NCBI RefSeq assembly: GCF_900324465.2
Contig: NC_046614.1
Coordinates: 15,022,333 to 15,086,332 of the forward strand
DNA: 64,000 nucleotides
Reading direction: 5' to 3'
DNA from: Anabas testudineus
Taxonomy: Eukaryota; Chordata; Actinopteri; Anabantiformes; Anabantidae
The translations under genes and the position numbers were made by a program. The notes under the pieces were generated by a model, which had not been told where the DNA came from, ran no database searches, and saw nothing but the letters and a program-made list of their open reading frames with translations. Every line of letters starts with the position of its first letter. Position 1 is the first letter of the stretch. Shown here piece after piece: positions 15,545 through 26,608 of the stretch.

Positions 15545-18500
15545 TCAACTCCTCCGGGATTTTGAGTGCTGGATGAGCCACTGAAGAGTGATATCTGGAA
15601 TAAAAAAAAATAAATAAATAAATAAAAGGAAATACATGCTGGGTTAGACATTTTTAACTCACTAGCAACACATGACATGACTGCATAGACTGTTGGTACC
15701 CATTTTAAACCAATGTAAAATGTAATTCAATCTTTAAATTGTGTGATGGGGGACATCCCCCTCTAGTGCCAGTGGAAAGAACAGTGCAGTATTTATTTAT
15801 AACTTACCAATGTTGTCCTTCTCTTTGCAGGAAATGGAATAGCAGCATATCTCCCTATCCTGAATAGCAGCCAGATTCCTATAAAAGGAAAAAAGTGCAC
15901 AAACAATAAATAAAAGTTCTGTATGCAGATTGATTCATTTGTATCATCACTACTCTCAGCGCTAATTTCTATGTTGACAGCAGAGGGAGCCAGTTCCTCA
16001 TAGCATATAGCAAACATATCACAGCTCCACATATCCAGTTTTAACAATAAAGGAAACAAAGAGGAAACTGTTTTTGATTTTATTTTGCATTAGTATGGGG
16101 ATTAGTAGGATTAAAATACACAAAAACACACCGAGGGGTTTGATATGTGATATTAATAATTGCAATAATATTCTTACAGTGGCAAGAAATAGTATGTGAA
16201 GGTTTCAGAATTTCATGGTTTCCTGCATTAATTTGGCACAAAATGTGATAAATTAAGAGGATTATTCATATCTTTATTGAGAACAACCATAAAAACCTCA
16301 CAGTGCTAATGGATAAAGTATATGAAACCTTGGAAAAAGCTAACTGGACTCAGATGTGAACATACCTGGAGTCTTGTTAAGAAAATTAGTTTGGAGGTGT
16401 GGACTAGAGCTACTTTGACTGAACAAAATAAAAAAAAAAAAACCTTTTAAGTTTTCGCTGCACAGGAAGAATACGCTTATGTGGGCCATGCCTCACCAAA
16501 AAGAAGCTTTCAGAGGAAGAATCAAGAATTGTTGATTTACAAAAAGATGAAAGGGGTTTCAAAGTGATGTCAAATACTATAGAAGTTTAGTCTACAGTTA
16601 GAAAAACAGACAAATGGAGACACTGTGGGACTGTGGCTACTCTACCAAGAAGTGGGTGGCCCGTTAAAATCACCCCAAGAGCACAACGAACACTCATCAA
16701 TCTTTTTTTTTTTTTTTTACCTCTGTACATTAAATCCTTAACAATTCTTCCAGCAGAACTGTAAACAAGAAACCTTTTGGAAAGATCTTATTGTTCTGAG
16801 TAAAAATACTCAATTGGACGATCGGCTGTAAATTAAAAATCTGTTTTTGATTACTTACATTTTCTCAATGAGTTGCTTTTCATCTAGAGCACTGGGGAGA
16901 TCCCTTTTGTTACCGAGAACCAAAACCTGAACACAGATTACAACTGAAATTTGCAGTAGCAGCAAGAACCCACATAGTTTTGCATGACTGGTGCAAAAAA
17001 CACACAAATCTTTAAAGTGGTTTCAGGAGAAGACTTACAGGAATTCCTTGCAACTGAGGTTTGTCCAATAAATTATGCAGCTCATTTCTTGAAGCCTCCA
17101 CCTTTTCTCGATCTGCTGCATCAACCATGTACCTAAAAATGAAGCAATTAATAAAATTTGATTTGCATAACTATACGATATGTACGGTTCAACACCGGAT
17201 GCTTGTTTCTACAATTTACTTTGAAAGCTAGAAAGTGGCATACTCACACAATTGCATTAACTCCCCGACAGTAGCGCTCCCACATGCTCCTAAACCTTGG
17301 CTGCCCTCCTATATCCCATATCTACAGAATCAAAAGCACATCCTCACAAGATATTCCTGTTTCCGAGTGTCATTAATATAATTTAATCACTGCCTTCTTG
17401 TAAAAACTGTCTGGTGTAATTTGACTGTATGGACTAACTGACTAATTATCTGTGTTATTTTGATGCAAGCACAAAGATTAAATCTGAACCTTGATGGTGA
17501 CGTTTCCTTTGGTGACCTTTCTCATGTTGAACCCGACTGTAGGGATCATGTCTTCACTGAAATGTCCAGACTGAAAGGGGGAAAACATTCACATCAGTCA
17601 TCAGTATGTTCCAGCCTAGTAAGAGGGCAGAGAGTGTAACGTAATGTAATTACAACCAACAATAGTTAATCAAAAATAGTTCATTTATAATAATTAGAAA
17701 AAAGTAATATAGCAGTTAAAAGCTGAATAGGATCTATTACCAAAGGTTTATTAAGAAATAAAGTGAGCATACAGTGGCATGGAAAATAATGTAACAATTA
17801 TAAAGTGAATTAATAGTAACACTTATGATTTCATAAAACACATGGTGGACTAATAAAATTAGACATGAGAAAATCTAGCTATGATTAGGATTTGACATTT
17901 AGGGTTCATTTTATATCATTATTTTATAAAAAGGCATTCAAACCAGACAATTACAATTTAAAAAACGTTGTGAAAAGCTAAACATGTTCTGAGTAAATAC
18001 ACAATAAATCATTTTACACCAAACAAGCTAAATGATCAAACTGTTTCTGCACTTGTCTTTTATGAATGCTCATTATTGCACAAGTGGAGGGAAAAATCCA
18101 CTGAAGTATACGGAATCAGCGGTATTCCCCTTTAACATCGACACTTGCGAGCCGTATATATTCCCTCTCCCTGGCCTCCTTTGCAAACCCACGAGCATAC
18201 GCTGTCTGCTGTACCCACATTGCACATGACTTGCGGGAGTCACCTGATGAAGCTAAGTGGAAATGAGTGCAGCAGTCTTATGACTGAGGGAGGAGGAACC
18301 ACCCCCACTGCAACCATTCACATACTAAAACTCTGTGTCACAAGCTTGCAGTGCATATCTCTCGTCTTTTCAGTGGTAAAGGAAGGAGCAGAGTTACGTT
18401 CCAACCCCAAAAACCAACTTCCTCGTCACACACTTTGTTTGGTTTGGTTTTACCTGATGCACTTTGTGCACAGACATCCAGTCAGACACCGAGAAACTGT

Positions 18501-19523
18501 GCGGTCTTCTTTTAAACTTAAATGCACACTAATGGCTCCTGCCTGGTAAATGTTCCGCTAGTCTTTTACTGAACTGTGCTACTGAAATTATTGCCTGAAT
18601 GTTGTGTTGTTAAAACTTAGATTATCTGTAGAGATTAGAGATAGGGCAGAAACAACTATTATTTTCAACACCAGTCAATACTGATTATTTTATGAATTAA
18701 AATCTAAATCATTGTGAAGCCAATAAAAAGCTTAAGATGACATAAACGTCTTGTTGTGTCTAGTGAACAGTCCAAAACATAAAGACATTAATATTACACC
18801 TCACTAATGGGAAACTGGAAACAATGAATGACATTTTTGATCACAAATATAATCTATAATCATTTAGCTCATTATAAAATGAATTTCCTTATGTCAACTT
18901 ATTGTTTCAGCTATAGTATAAAATCAACCTGAGCATGACAAGGTCTTGGTTTACTAATGTGGGGCTCTCATGAGCTTTGCTACATCTCTCAGGCATCTTT
19001 TCCTCTCATGATTTTTAGTATTACTCCACAATTTGATAACAATTTAAAGGTCAATTAAAAGATTTGCATTCCACAGTACGCTAAGTATGAATATGAATAT
19101 ATTTAAATGTAAAATATTCCCCACTGATCTGAAGCCCAATTTGGTTGAGAGTATTTTAAACCAATCGACAAAGTGCTGCATCAAGACAGAAAACACGGTC
19201 AGACTAAGCCAGCAATCTACAACCTGCAGATTCCTATTAGATTGGTTGTCAGAAAGAGCTAATTGGGTAAAACTGATGTGTGCAAAATGTTGTGCCAACC
19301 ATCAGCACCACAAACTGATAACGACTACGACAACTACACGATTTCTCGCAATGTGCCGCTTCAGATCTTCTTTGCTGTGCAGCAATTAACCAATGGAAAT
19401 TGCTCCACCAGAAATACCAGTTTTGAGAAATGCCTGCAAAGTTGCGAAAGAGAAATTGAGTTGCCCAGAAAAACGGATGCTGCCCAGCTTCGCCAACATG
19501 AGGTCACAGCATCAGATACAGTC

Positions 19524-19555
<32 letters not shown>

Positions 19556-20304
19556 CTTTATCACAGTTACCATCAAGAGCAGCCACAGTAAGACAGAAAG
19601 GATCTGGTGCTGGTTGTGTGCTGCAAAAGTAGTTGGTGCCTTTTTGTGCCTGTCAGCTGCATTCAGGCAGCAACACCTAAAAACCCTTACAACAGGCTGT
19701 TATTAGTGTGAACTTAATGGTTTCAGCTTGTTGCAGGAGACTTGGAGGCGTGTAAAGGTGGAGACATGATAACGTGTCTGTGTGTGATCCATCCTGTTTG
19801 GCTTCACGACAAACAGCTGTTTTCATAGTCGATATGTTTTCAATAAGCCTCCTGGTGTTTGGGGAAAACGCTGAACTCGGTGTAAAACGACCCTTTAGCT
19901 TGGGAGCAAGAAAATCAGCACCAAGCAAAGTGGGTTTTAGCGTGCTACACGATCACAACACAGTCACAGACGAGCATCAGACTAGTTAGCTCAGGGGACT
20001 TGTTGACACAGACTCGGTGTTTGGTGGATGCTGAGTAAGGTTAAGTTGCTGCACTGATCCCAAAACAAGACAGCGCAGGTTAAAGGTAACAGCTCCCTAC
20101 TTTAGCAGCTCTTATCCCATTATTAGTGCTAATAGTATTAGCACTGCTTAGCACGGTGGCTAACAGCAGCTGAGGACTTACAGCGATCACGTTTACAAAT
20201 GTTGTTTTTCCCGAGTACTGGAGACCGACCAGGGTCAGCTCCATCTCCTCCTTCCAAAACAGGGACTTGAACCAGTCCAGGAGCCGGTTTATTAGCGCCA
20301 GCAT
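15545..20304 (-). CDS. arl8b: ADP-ribosylation factor-like GTPase 8B
   Basis: Small GTPase of the lysosome surface that recruits kinesin-1 adaptors and tethering factors for lysosome positioning. Seven exons (plus coordinates): 20182-20304, 17490-17570, 17248-17321, 17039-17132, 16859-16926, 15808-15878, 15545-15594; 561 nt, 186 residues, exactly the family length. The amphipathic N-terminus [20 protein letters not shown] marks ARL8. GTPase motifs: GLQYSGKTT (P-loop), [10 protein letters not shown] (switch I), [13 protein letters not shown] (switch II), VLGNKRDL (NKxD), YSISCKEK. The C-terminus QHSKSRRS is the ARL8B signature. The frame stays open upstream of the chosen ATG to about 20499, but homology begins exactly at MLALI. 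Teleosts have arl8ba and arl8bb; I cannot say which. Intron 1 is 2.6 kb and contains a GT repeat. Confidence 0.96.
16177..16730 (+). mobile_element. Tc1-like transposon fragment (CAGTGGCAAGAAA family)
   Basis: It begins after a TA with CAGTGGCAAGAAATAGTATG, the terminal sequence of a fish Tc1 family. A long arm follows containing TTGAGAACAACCATAAAAAC, then broken transposase N-terminal sequence (SRIVDL, HKxxKG pattern near 16525) and an [11 protein letters not shown] piece at 16670-16700. It stops in a T-run near 16705-16720, so the 3' part is missing. It lies inside arl8b intron 5 (15879-16858, between the exons ending at 15878 and starting at 16859). A related copy is at 37395-37970. Confidence 0.8.
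17571..20181. other. arl8b: arl8b intron 1
   Basis: A 2.6-kb intron. Open frames inside (for example 18145-18549 plus, 19263-19706 plus) have no recognisable similarity and include the GT microsatellite. The 18.1-18.5 kb part is less AT-rich than its surroundings but shows no motif I can name. Confidence 0.7.
19526..19555. repeat. (GT)n microsatellite
   Basis: About 15 GT units in arl8b intron 1. Confidence 0.95.
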
Positions 20305-20480
20305 CTTGAAGTCAGCGGTCACACAGCCCTGCGGTTGTACGTGTGTGTCTCCCTCCCCGGTCAGTGGCGTTTTCCAGCGGACATGGGAAGTGGGACGGAG
20401 CCTGCTGCTGTCATATGACCACAGGCAAACAAAGAGGGGCCGACAGCGCCCCCACTGTCGGCGAGAGGAACTGCACCCAG
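20305..20480 (-). promoter_or_regulatory. arl8b: arl8b 5' flank / 5'UTR, GC-richer
   Basis: The 180 bp upstream of the arl8b ATG are clearly richer in GC and CpG than the surrounding AT-rich DNA, as expected for the promoter of a broadly expressed gene. No TATA box is seen. Confidence 0.4.
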
Positions 20481-21026
20481 AGTCATGACTCTTCAGCAAA
20501 CCCCTTCAGATAGTTGATTCAAGTTTCTTTAAAAGCTGCCTGTTAAATGACCTCTGATGCACTGGGTGGTATGTGTGCATGCAATGTAAGCAAGCAAAAG
20601 GAAATCCATGGCTCCTGTTGCCTTTCTTTCTCAAATAAAAGATTGAGCTCCCCAAGTGACAGGTGCAGGCTCAACCTATGTTTTTTTGCAGCTCTTTCAA
20701 AAACAAAAAAAAGCCCAATAAAAACTAGTAAAAACAAAACAGGCTCTAGTTAAAAGAGGAGAGCTGCTCCACGCGCTGCAGCATAACAATACACGTGCAA
20801 ATTAAGAAAACAGATTGAGAATGTAGCTGCAGCGTTCACAAAACAACTCTGCAAATATTCACAACGCAGCCAAGAACAAAACGTGCTGCAAGTAGCAAAG
20901 ACGACGGAAATGTTTGTGGGGAGCAAATACCTACATGTCCGTCAACTTTTTCTAGAGAAACCTCTCGCTGCAGCTGCAGGCTGTGCCTGTCAAACTGGAA
21001 AGTATATAAGTGTAGCTCTGAAAAAA

Positions 21027-21900
21027 GAGCTACTTTTGCTTAATCTCTGGTGCATATTGTGACTTATTCTGAGATTATAGACCGTATCCTGCAGTAGATC
21101 CCCGCCCTACACCACCTTTCATCCAGGGACAGCTGGGATCTGCTCCAGCATCCGACACTTTCACTGTAGGTGCAGGTGATGTGCAGATCTGGCTATAACT
21201 CCACTGACTAATTCATATAGTGTTTAACCATCATCTGCTGTTCAATCAGCCGCTTATAGGCTCTGGTAACTAACTGTGTCCATCTAACTACATTGCTGTA
21301 ACATGTTCAATTCAGGTTATGTATAAGTAAAAACACTGTTATGGTGAAGTGTAGACTGCATTTTAACAATGTCTACGGTTCAGACTAATGAATCCTTATG
21401 ATTCAAACAGTAAGTCCAGTCAGGTAATGTATAAGTTAATACACTGTCACTGCCTTCACGGCCTACATCAGGGGAGAACACAGACATAACGAGAGATGCA
21501 TTTATATCTCCTTTCAAAGGAGCTCTAATAGGATACACAGGTGCTCGGCCACTCTGTATATAGATGTTTAACCATCATGCAGGTGATCTGCAGCTCTGTT
21601 TAACTCTACTGAGTGGTTCATATAGTGTTTATTCACACTGAGTAATACAATAATACCTCAAGAGATACGGCTACAGTCACAATCAGCAGCTCCATCCCAG
21701 CTACAGTTTGTCTCAATCAGCCTCAGCAGTGCTGGTTATATCCTCTGTTACCAACTGTCTCTATCTGTCTGAGTTACAATGATATCAGCTGAGGGTGAAC
21801 CCACTATCTGGGCACAGCCAGCGGGGGTCTACTGCACGATACAGGCTATACTCTCACAATAAGTCTCTATATGGACCACAGATAATAGAAAAAGTAGCTC
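21027..21900. mobile_element. 874-bp element with about 80-bp imperfect terminal inverted repeats, family not recognised
   Basis: The left arm 21027-21106 starts GAGCTACTTTTGCTTAATCT and runs to CAGTAGATCCCCGC. The right arm 21821-21900 reads in reverse complement as GAGCTACTTTTTCTATTATC and continues to CAGTAGACCCCCGC, so the two arms pair over about 80 bp. Between them, a module holding GCAGGTGAT, TTCATATAGTGTTTA and CTAACTGTGTCCATCT near 21171-21290 recurs in diverged form near 21579-21770. CAGGT-ATGTATAAGT occurs twice, near 21315 and 21421. There is no open reading frame of note and no clear target-site duplication. This fits a non-autonomous DNA transposon or fold-back element. Confidence 0.65.
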
Positions 21901-22551
21901 CGGAAAGAATTCGCCACCGTGGCCCTTAAAGGGCTCTGTAATCTGCAGTGTAGTTTTCTGAATGAAGCTGTTTTCATAATTTGATTGTGTTGCAGCACAT
22001 TGAGCTATCAGGACGATTATACATATAGATTAAATTGAACAAATATTAAAACTCAAATAGTCAATATAAGCAAACAAACTATAGCTCAAACTTGTAGCTC
22101 AAAAAATAAATATAGATAGCTCTGTGATCTGGAGATTTTTGCATACATTGTTAATGTAACATTAAGAGGTAGAAAGCAAAGTACATTAACTAAAGTATTA
22201 TCTGTTTTTTTTTATATTTATTGTTATTATATGATTTTACTTCACTACATTTCGAGAGAAGCACTGAATTCTTTACTCTACATTTAATTGAATGACTGAA
22301 CAAGTGAATGGTCATTATTGTATTAGATATTTTTCTCTTTTTTTTTTTACTATTGTTATTAATATCTATAAAAAACTGAAACTGAAACTTTATTAGCTGG
22401 GGTTGATTTATTTAAATGTCAAACAAAATGATATTTGTTTTATAATGCTAGAAAAAATGACAGCAACAAAAAACAGATAAAAGCACAAGAACACTAAAGA
22501 AGATGACACAAGATGTTTCATGTCAAATGTCAATGTCAAACATTAATGTCA

Positions 22552-22553
<2 letters not shown>

Positions 22554-22613
<60 letters not shown>

Positions 22614-22620
22614 TATATAA
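22554..22620. repeat. (TA)n microsatellite
   Basis: A pure alternating TA tract of roughly 65 bp, with a single ATAC interruption near its right end. Confidence 0.95.
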
Positions 22621-23167
22621 GAAAAACAAGATAATACAACAACATTATGTTATCTGAATACATAATAAATCAGAATGTCTGAATTAGGATCTGTGACGAC
22701 CAACTGACTTGAATACATTGATTTCTTAATAAATAATAAATATCTGAACTATCTGAACAACAGTAGAGAAGTTGAGTTGATGCCTTCTTACAAAAAACAT
22801 AATTTTCTTGAGATGTTTTTTGTTCTAAAGTTTACTTTATACAATAAAAGTCAAAAACACAATATTACAATGGAAGGTTGTGGACATCACATTGTTTATG
22901 ACATCACACTGATTGATTTCATTAACTTAAAAAAACATAATCTAAATAAAAAACTAATCTTTTAAATGTTATTAGCACCACCAATTTAATAAGCACAAAG
23001 TTCATGCCATTGGTCATTTCACTGGCATCTTGAGTGCTCATGAATGAACACTTCAGCTTGCGAACTGTAAATCCAACAATCACGTTAATGACACAATGAC
23101 CTGTTCTACCACTCATTAAATGACAAAACGACAGTCCCTTAAAAAATGTAAAATCATGTTAAAATAT

Positions 23168-23417
23168 ACTGCCCGTCCAAAAAAAGGGTCCACCTGGATT
23201 TAACTAAGCGAACAGTGATGCAGTGAGTAGCTTCTCATTTCTTAAACAACCATGTGGAAAGACTCATCCTGTGGTCGTCATAATAATGTTAATTTGTTTC
23301 AGAAGGATCTAGCCAAGAAAACATCTAAGGAGATTGATGCAACTACTGAAACTGGAATAAAAGTGGTCCAACAAGATATTAGAGTGTGTGACTCTTTCTT
23401 TTTTGGACGGGCAGTGT
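23168..23417. mobile_element. Small non-autonomous Tc1-like element (MITE)
   Basis: About 250 bp flanked by TA. The left end reads ACTGCCCGTCCAAAAAAAGG, and the right end in reverse complement reads CACTGCCCGTCCAAAAAAGA. The interior has no open frame of transposase length. Short TIRs plus TA flanks are the Tc1/mariner pattern. Confidence 0.8.
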
Positions 23418-23559
23418 ATAATCTTTAGAGTAATAGTCCAGGCTTCTTAGAGCATTTAGTGAAGTAACAAAGTGGATAGTCAACTCTGAAAGGTAAATCT
23501 TTAGCTTTTCACAACTCCTTTTAAACTATTTTTACTTTATATTGCTATTTTACAGTGTA

Positions 23560-23765
23560 CTCGACACTCACCATTACTCACATTCAAACCTGGATGTTGC
23601 AAACAACATCTGATCAGCTGGTTGCTGAGTAGCTGTACCGGAGCAGATGCAATTTGAGTGCCTTGCCCAAGGGAACCTGAGAATCTGGACTGTCCAATCT
23701 GATACGGTCGGTCTAGAGATCAAGCTAGGGACTTGTAAATCCCAAAGCAGCACCTCTAACCTTTC
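23560..23765. repeat. Possible dispersed teleost repeat remnant
   Basis: Contains GTGCCTTGCCCAAGGGAACC and a downstream CAGCACCTCTAACC, resembling a widespread fish repeat with a GCCTTGCCCAAGGGCAC core. Diverged, with no visible ends. Confidence 0.35.
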
Positions 23766-23848
23766 CAGGTTTCTCTGACAGGGTTTTTTCTATCAGAATA
23801 AATGCTGATAGCAAAACACTTTACATCAACAATATCAAACTGATCGAG

Positions 23849-26608
23849 TCATGGGTATAAAACAATGGAAACCTCTCCCAGGTGGCTAAAACTGTCCTTA
23901 GATTCATCCTGAGCAATGATTTGTTGTCCACTCTCCTCCTTTGACAGGTGAAATTCACTGGTCTCCACTGCTGTATGATTAATTTCTAAATCAGGAAGAA
24001 GAAATCCAGATAAAATGTTTTGAAATCAGTAGCAGGTAAAGATTTGTTGCTGTAAAATAATACAGAAATCGTATAATCAAACTGCATTTTACAGTGCCTA
24101 AACATCAAGACTGAATAGTGCAATGGTGATTTTCTAAATTATTCCTGCAGCATCTTCTTGCAATATAAAGAATAACAATTAAACTGCATTATATAAAATA
24201 CATTACCCTTTCACTCTGCAACCTGATGCAGATTGACACAGTGCTACTAAATTTTCTTAGTTATCAGTCACTTTTTGGGGGAATTTGAGAGTTAAATGAT
24301 GCTCATGGTGTAGGTTTAACCATGATACTGACTCATCAGAAGGTGTACTTTCCAGATACCGATGTTTTAATGAGTTATTCGGCGTCAATCCCTTGAGTGT
24401 GAAGTGAAGTGCCTTAAAAGCACAAGTGACTTTCCAGAAACAGCCCGAGGATCATTTAGTTGTGTGCTTTTCCAATAAAGTATTTTGCATTTATGCCTAA
24501 TTTACATTTCTCTAATATAACAATGTCTGTTTAAACTTTGAAATTCAAATTCCCATCTAAATCTACTTTGATTCAATGTATGCTCTGTACAAGTGAAAAA
24601 CAGTTCATCTTTCCTTGCCTGCTTCTTGTAGAGATGTTTAGATTGTATACTTTCTTGTAAACATCAATTTAAAAAAGATGAGTCATTATTGTGAGTAATA
24701 GCTTCAGTATTCAGTTTCAGCCACATCAAACTGACTTCTTGAAACCATTGTCATGTTTTAAATAAATTAGATCTAAATGTACTGATGTGGGCTTAGATAA
24801 AATCTTTCACATCATGTTTTTTTCCAGTAAGACTTACTTGCTTTGTGCTTCCTGAGGCTCTTTAAACAAGCATAACACAGCAACACAAGGAGGGTGACAG
24901 AGAGCAAAACAAAGCCGATGCCAAGAGTCACATACAGCCAGTCTCCTCCATTCTTTCCTGAAATGTCACATCACAGTCAGGTCACAGAATGTATGTTGCG
25001 GTTACAGCTGCTTCATTCATGTACTGTCAACAACACCAAAACAAAAAATCTCTTCATCCGTTATATTATTCTGCCTACATACCATGCGTACCACATATTG
25101 CATCGTGGGTTTTGTTGCCTCTGAACCGTTCAGTAAATCCAAATGCACTGCACCTGTTGACCGGAAACGGTTCGTTAGTGCAGTTTAGGATGTTGTGTGG
25201 AATTACAGTATTGTTGTAGCAGAATGGCTCTTACTGTGTAAATGGTTTGCAGATATTATCTTTCACATCAAAATATGTAGAATTATTAGGGCATTCAGGC
25301 TCACACTGGTATGAATACTTTGTCGTCTCTCCTGAGGGAATGTCTGCGAAGACAGATGTATAAACAGATTTATATACAGCTGTACACACATATTATGAAA
25401 GTCAATCATCCATGACGTCCAGAAAATGACTCATAATGCGCGTGGTAATCCCCTGATTTATTTAAAGACCAAAAGGTCAAATGTTACACTTCTGCTGTGA
25501 AATAACTCGACATCTATAAAACTGACTGGGATAAAACATTTTAAAACATCTTCATCAGGTTAAAATGGGAATATTTCCAACACTTAAGTGCTGAATTAAA
25601 GCTGTACTTATGCTCTAATAATATTACTATGTTAACACGCTAAGAAGGTAAATGTGGTAAACCACCAATCGCAATTAACCCAATTGTGAGTTTGAACTGA
25701 GATATTACAACTTTTCAAATGTATACAAATCTTTTACATGTAGTCATTAATATTGTGTAGCTTATCAAGTAATAATGAGACTGGCAGTGTTAAAACTACC
25801 TACATGTGGTCTGTAACCTACATTCTTTTCCATTTACGTATTTACTCTCATGCCATGACAACCACAGCAGCAAGCAAACTCAACAGTGATTCATCTATTC
25901 GAGCACTAGCTTCAAGTTTGGATCTACCTGTAGCTTCTTTAATAACCTTTTTCTTTTAGCTCAAAAGAGGTCCAATCTCACCTGTCCTCTTCAGTTTTTC
26001 CCATGTGGCGCATTTGTTTTCCTCACAAATTGAACAGTCCTTGTTCGAACACAGGAAACCAGAGTGACACGCACACTTTGCATCTGTGGTCACTGTGCAT
26101 TTCTCAGCATATTCTGTAGGCACATAACAACTTAGAGCACAGGATTTCCAAATAATAAAGCCTCATTTGCAGGTGTTTCGCTATCTTCATGCCAATTTTT
26201 TATGTGTTTTATTATTTTTAACTCACCCTGTTGGCAGGACTTGCATGCCTCACATCTGTCAAACATGCCGAATTCACTTGAATAGTATCCCTCTTTACAG
26301 GGTTTACAGATAGTGTTATGGTCATTGGAGCAGAACCCCTCCATATATTCCCCTTCAGAAAAAAAACAAACAAAAAAAATTAATCAATCACTCTAATGTT
26401 AAATGATTGAATCCAACAATTGAACACATTTATGTTAAACATATCTTATCTTACTTTTTTAAAGTGAATAGGTGTTTTTACCTGGGCGACACATGTCACA
26501 ACATTTTTCCTCCATGTAAACCTGGTTGCGACCACAGCTGGTGCCAGATCCAATAGTCCAAAAAGTAAGTAGACATATTGCTGCCAATGAAAGCTTCAGA
26601 GGAATCAT
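23849..26608 (-). CDS. tnfrsf9: TNF receptor superfamily member, 4-1BB/TNFRSF9-like
   Basis: Predicted type I membrane receptor. Seven exons (plus coordinates): 26482-26608, 26227-26352, 25982-26113, 25235-25343, 25092-25153, 24838-24957, 23849-23985; 813 nt, 270 residues. Signal peptide about residues 1-23 (MIPLKLSLAAICLLTFW). Cysteine-rich repeats follow: CCDMCRPG, CKPCKEGYYSS, CEACKSCQQ, then CACHSGFLCSNKDCSICEE, close to the 4-1BB signature CxCxPGFxCxxxxCSxCE, and CKPFTQC...THDAICG like the last 4-1BB repeat. The membrane span is about residues 192-214. The short tail contains SKEES, which fits the TRAF-binding (P/S/A/T)x(Q/E)E pattern. CD27 is the main alternative. Neighbour 32407-35024 is a second receptor in the same orientation, as expected for a lymphocyte costimulatory cluster. 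Confidence 0.8.

Noticed and set aside
18145-18549. 134-codon plus-strand open frame in arl8b intron 1.
   Set aside because: No motif or plausible domain, wrong strand for the host gene. Consistent with chance in a less AT-rich patch.
20305-20499. N-terminal extension of ARL8B: the frame is open upstream to an ATG at 20499.
   Set aside because: ARL8 proteins start MLAL and need that N-terminus for acetylation and membrane binding. The upstream text is GC-rich leader with no homology.
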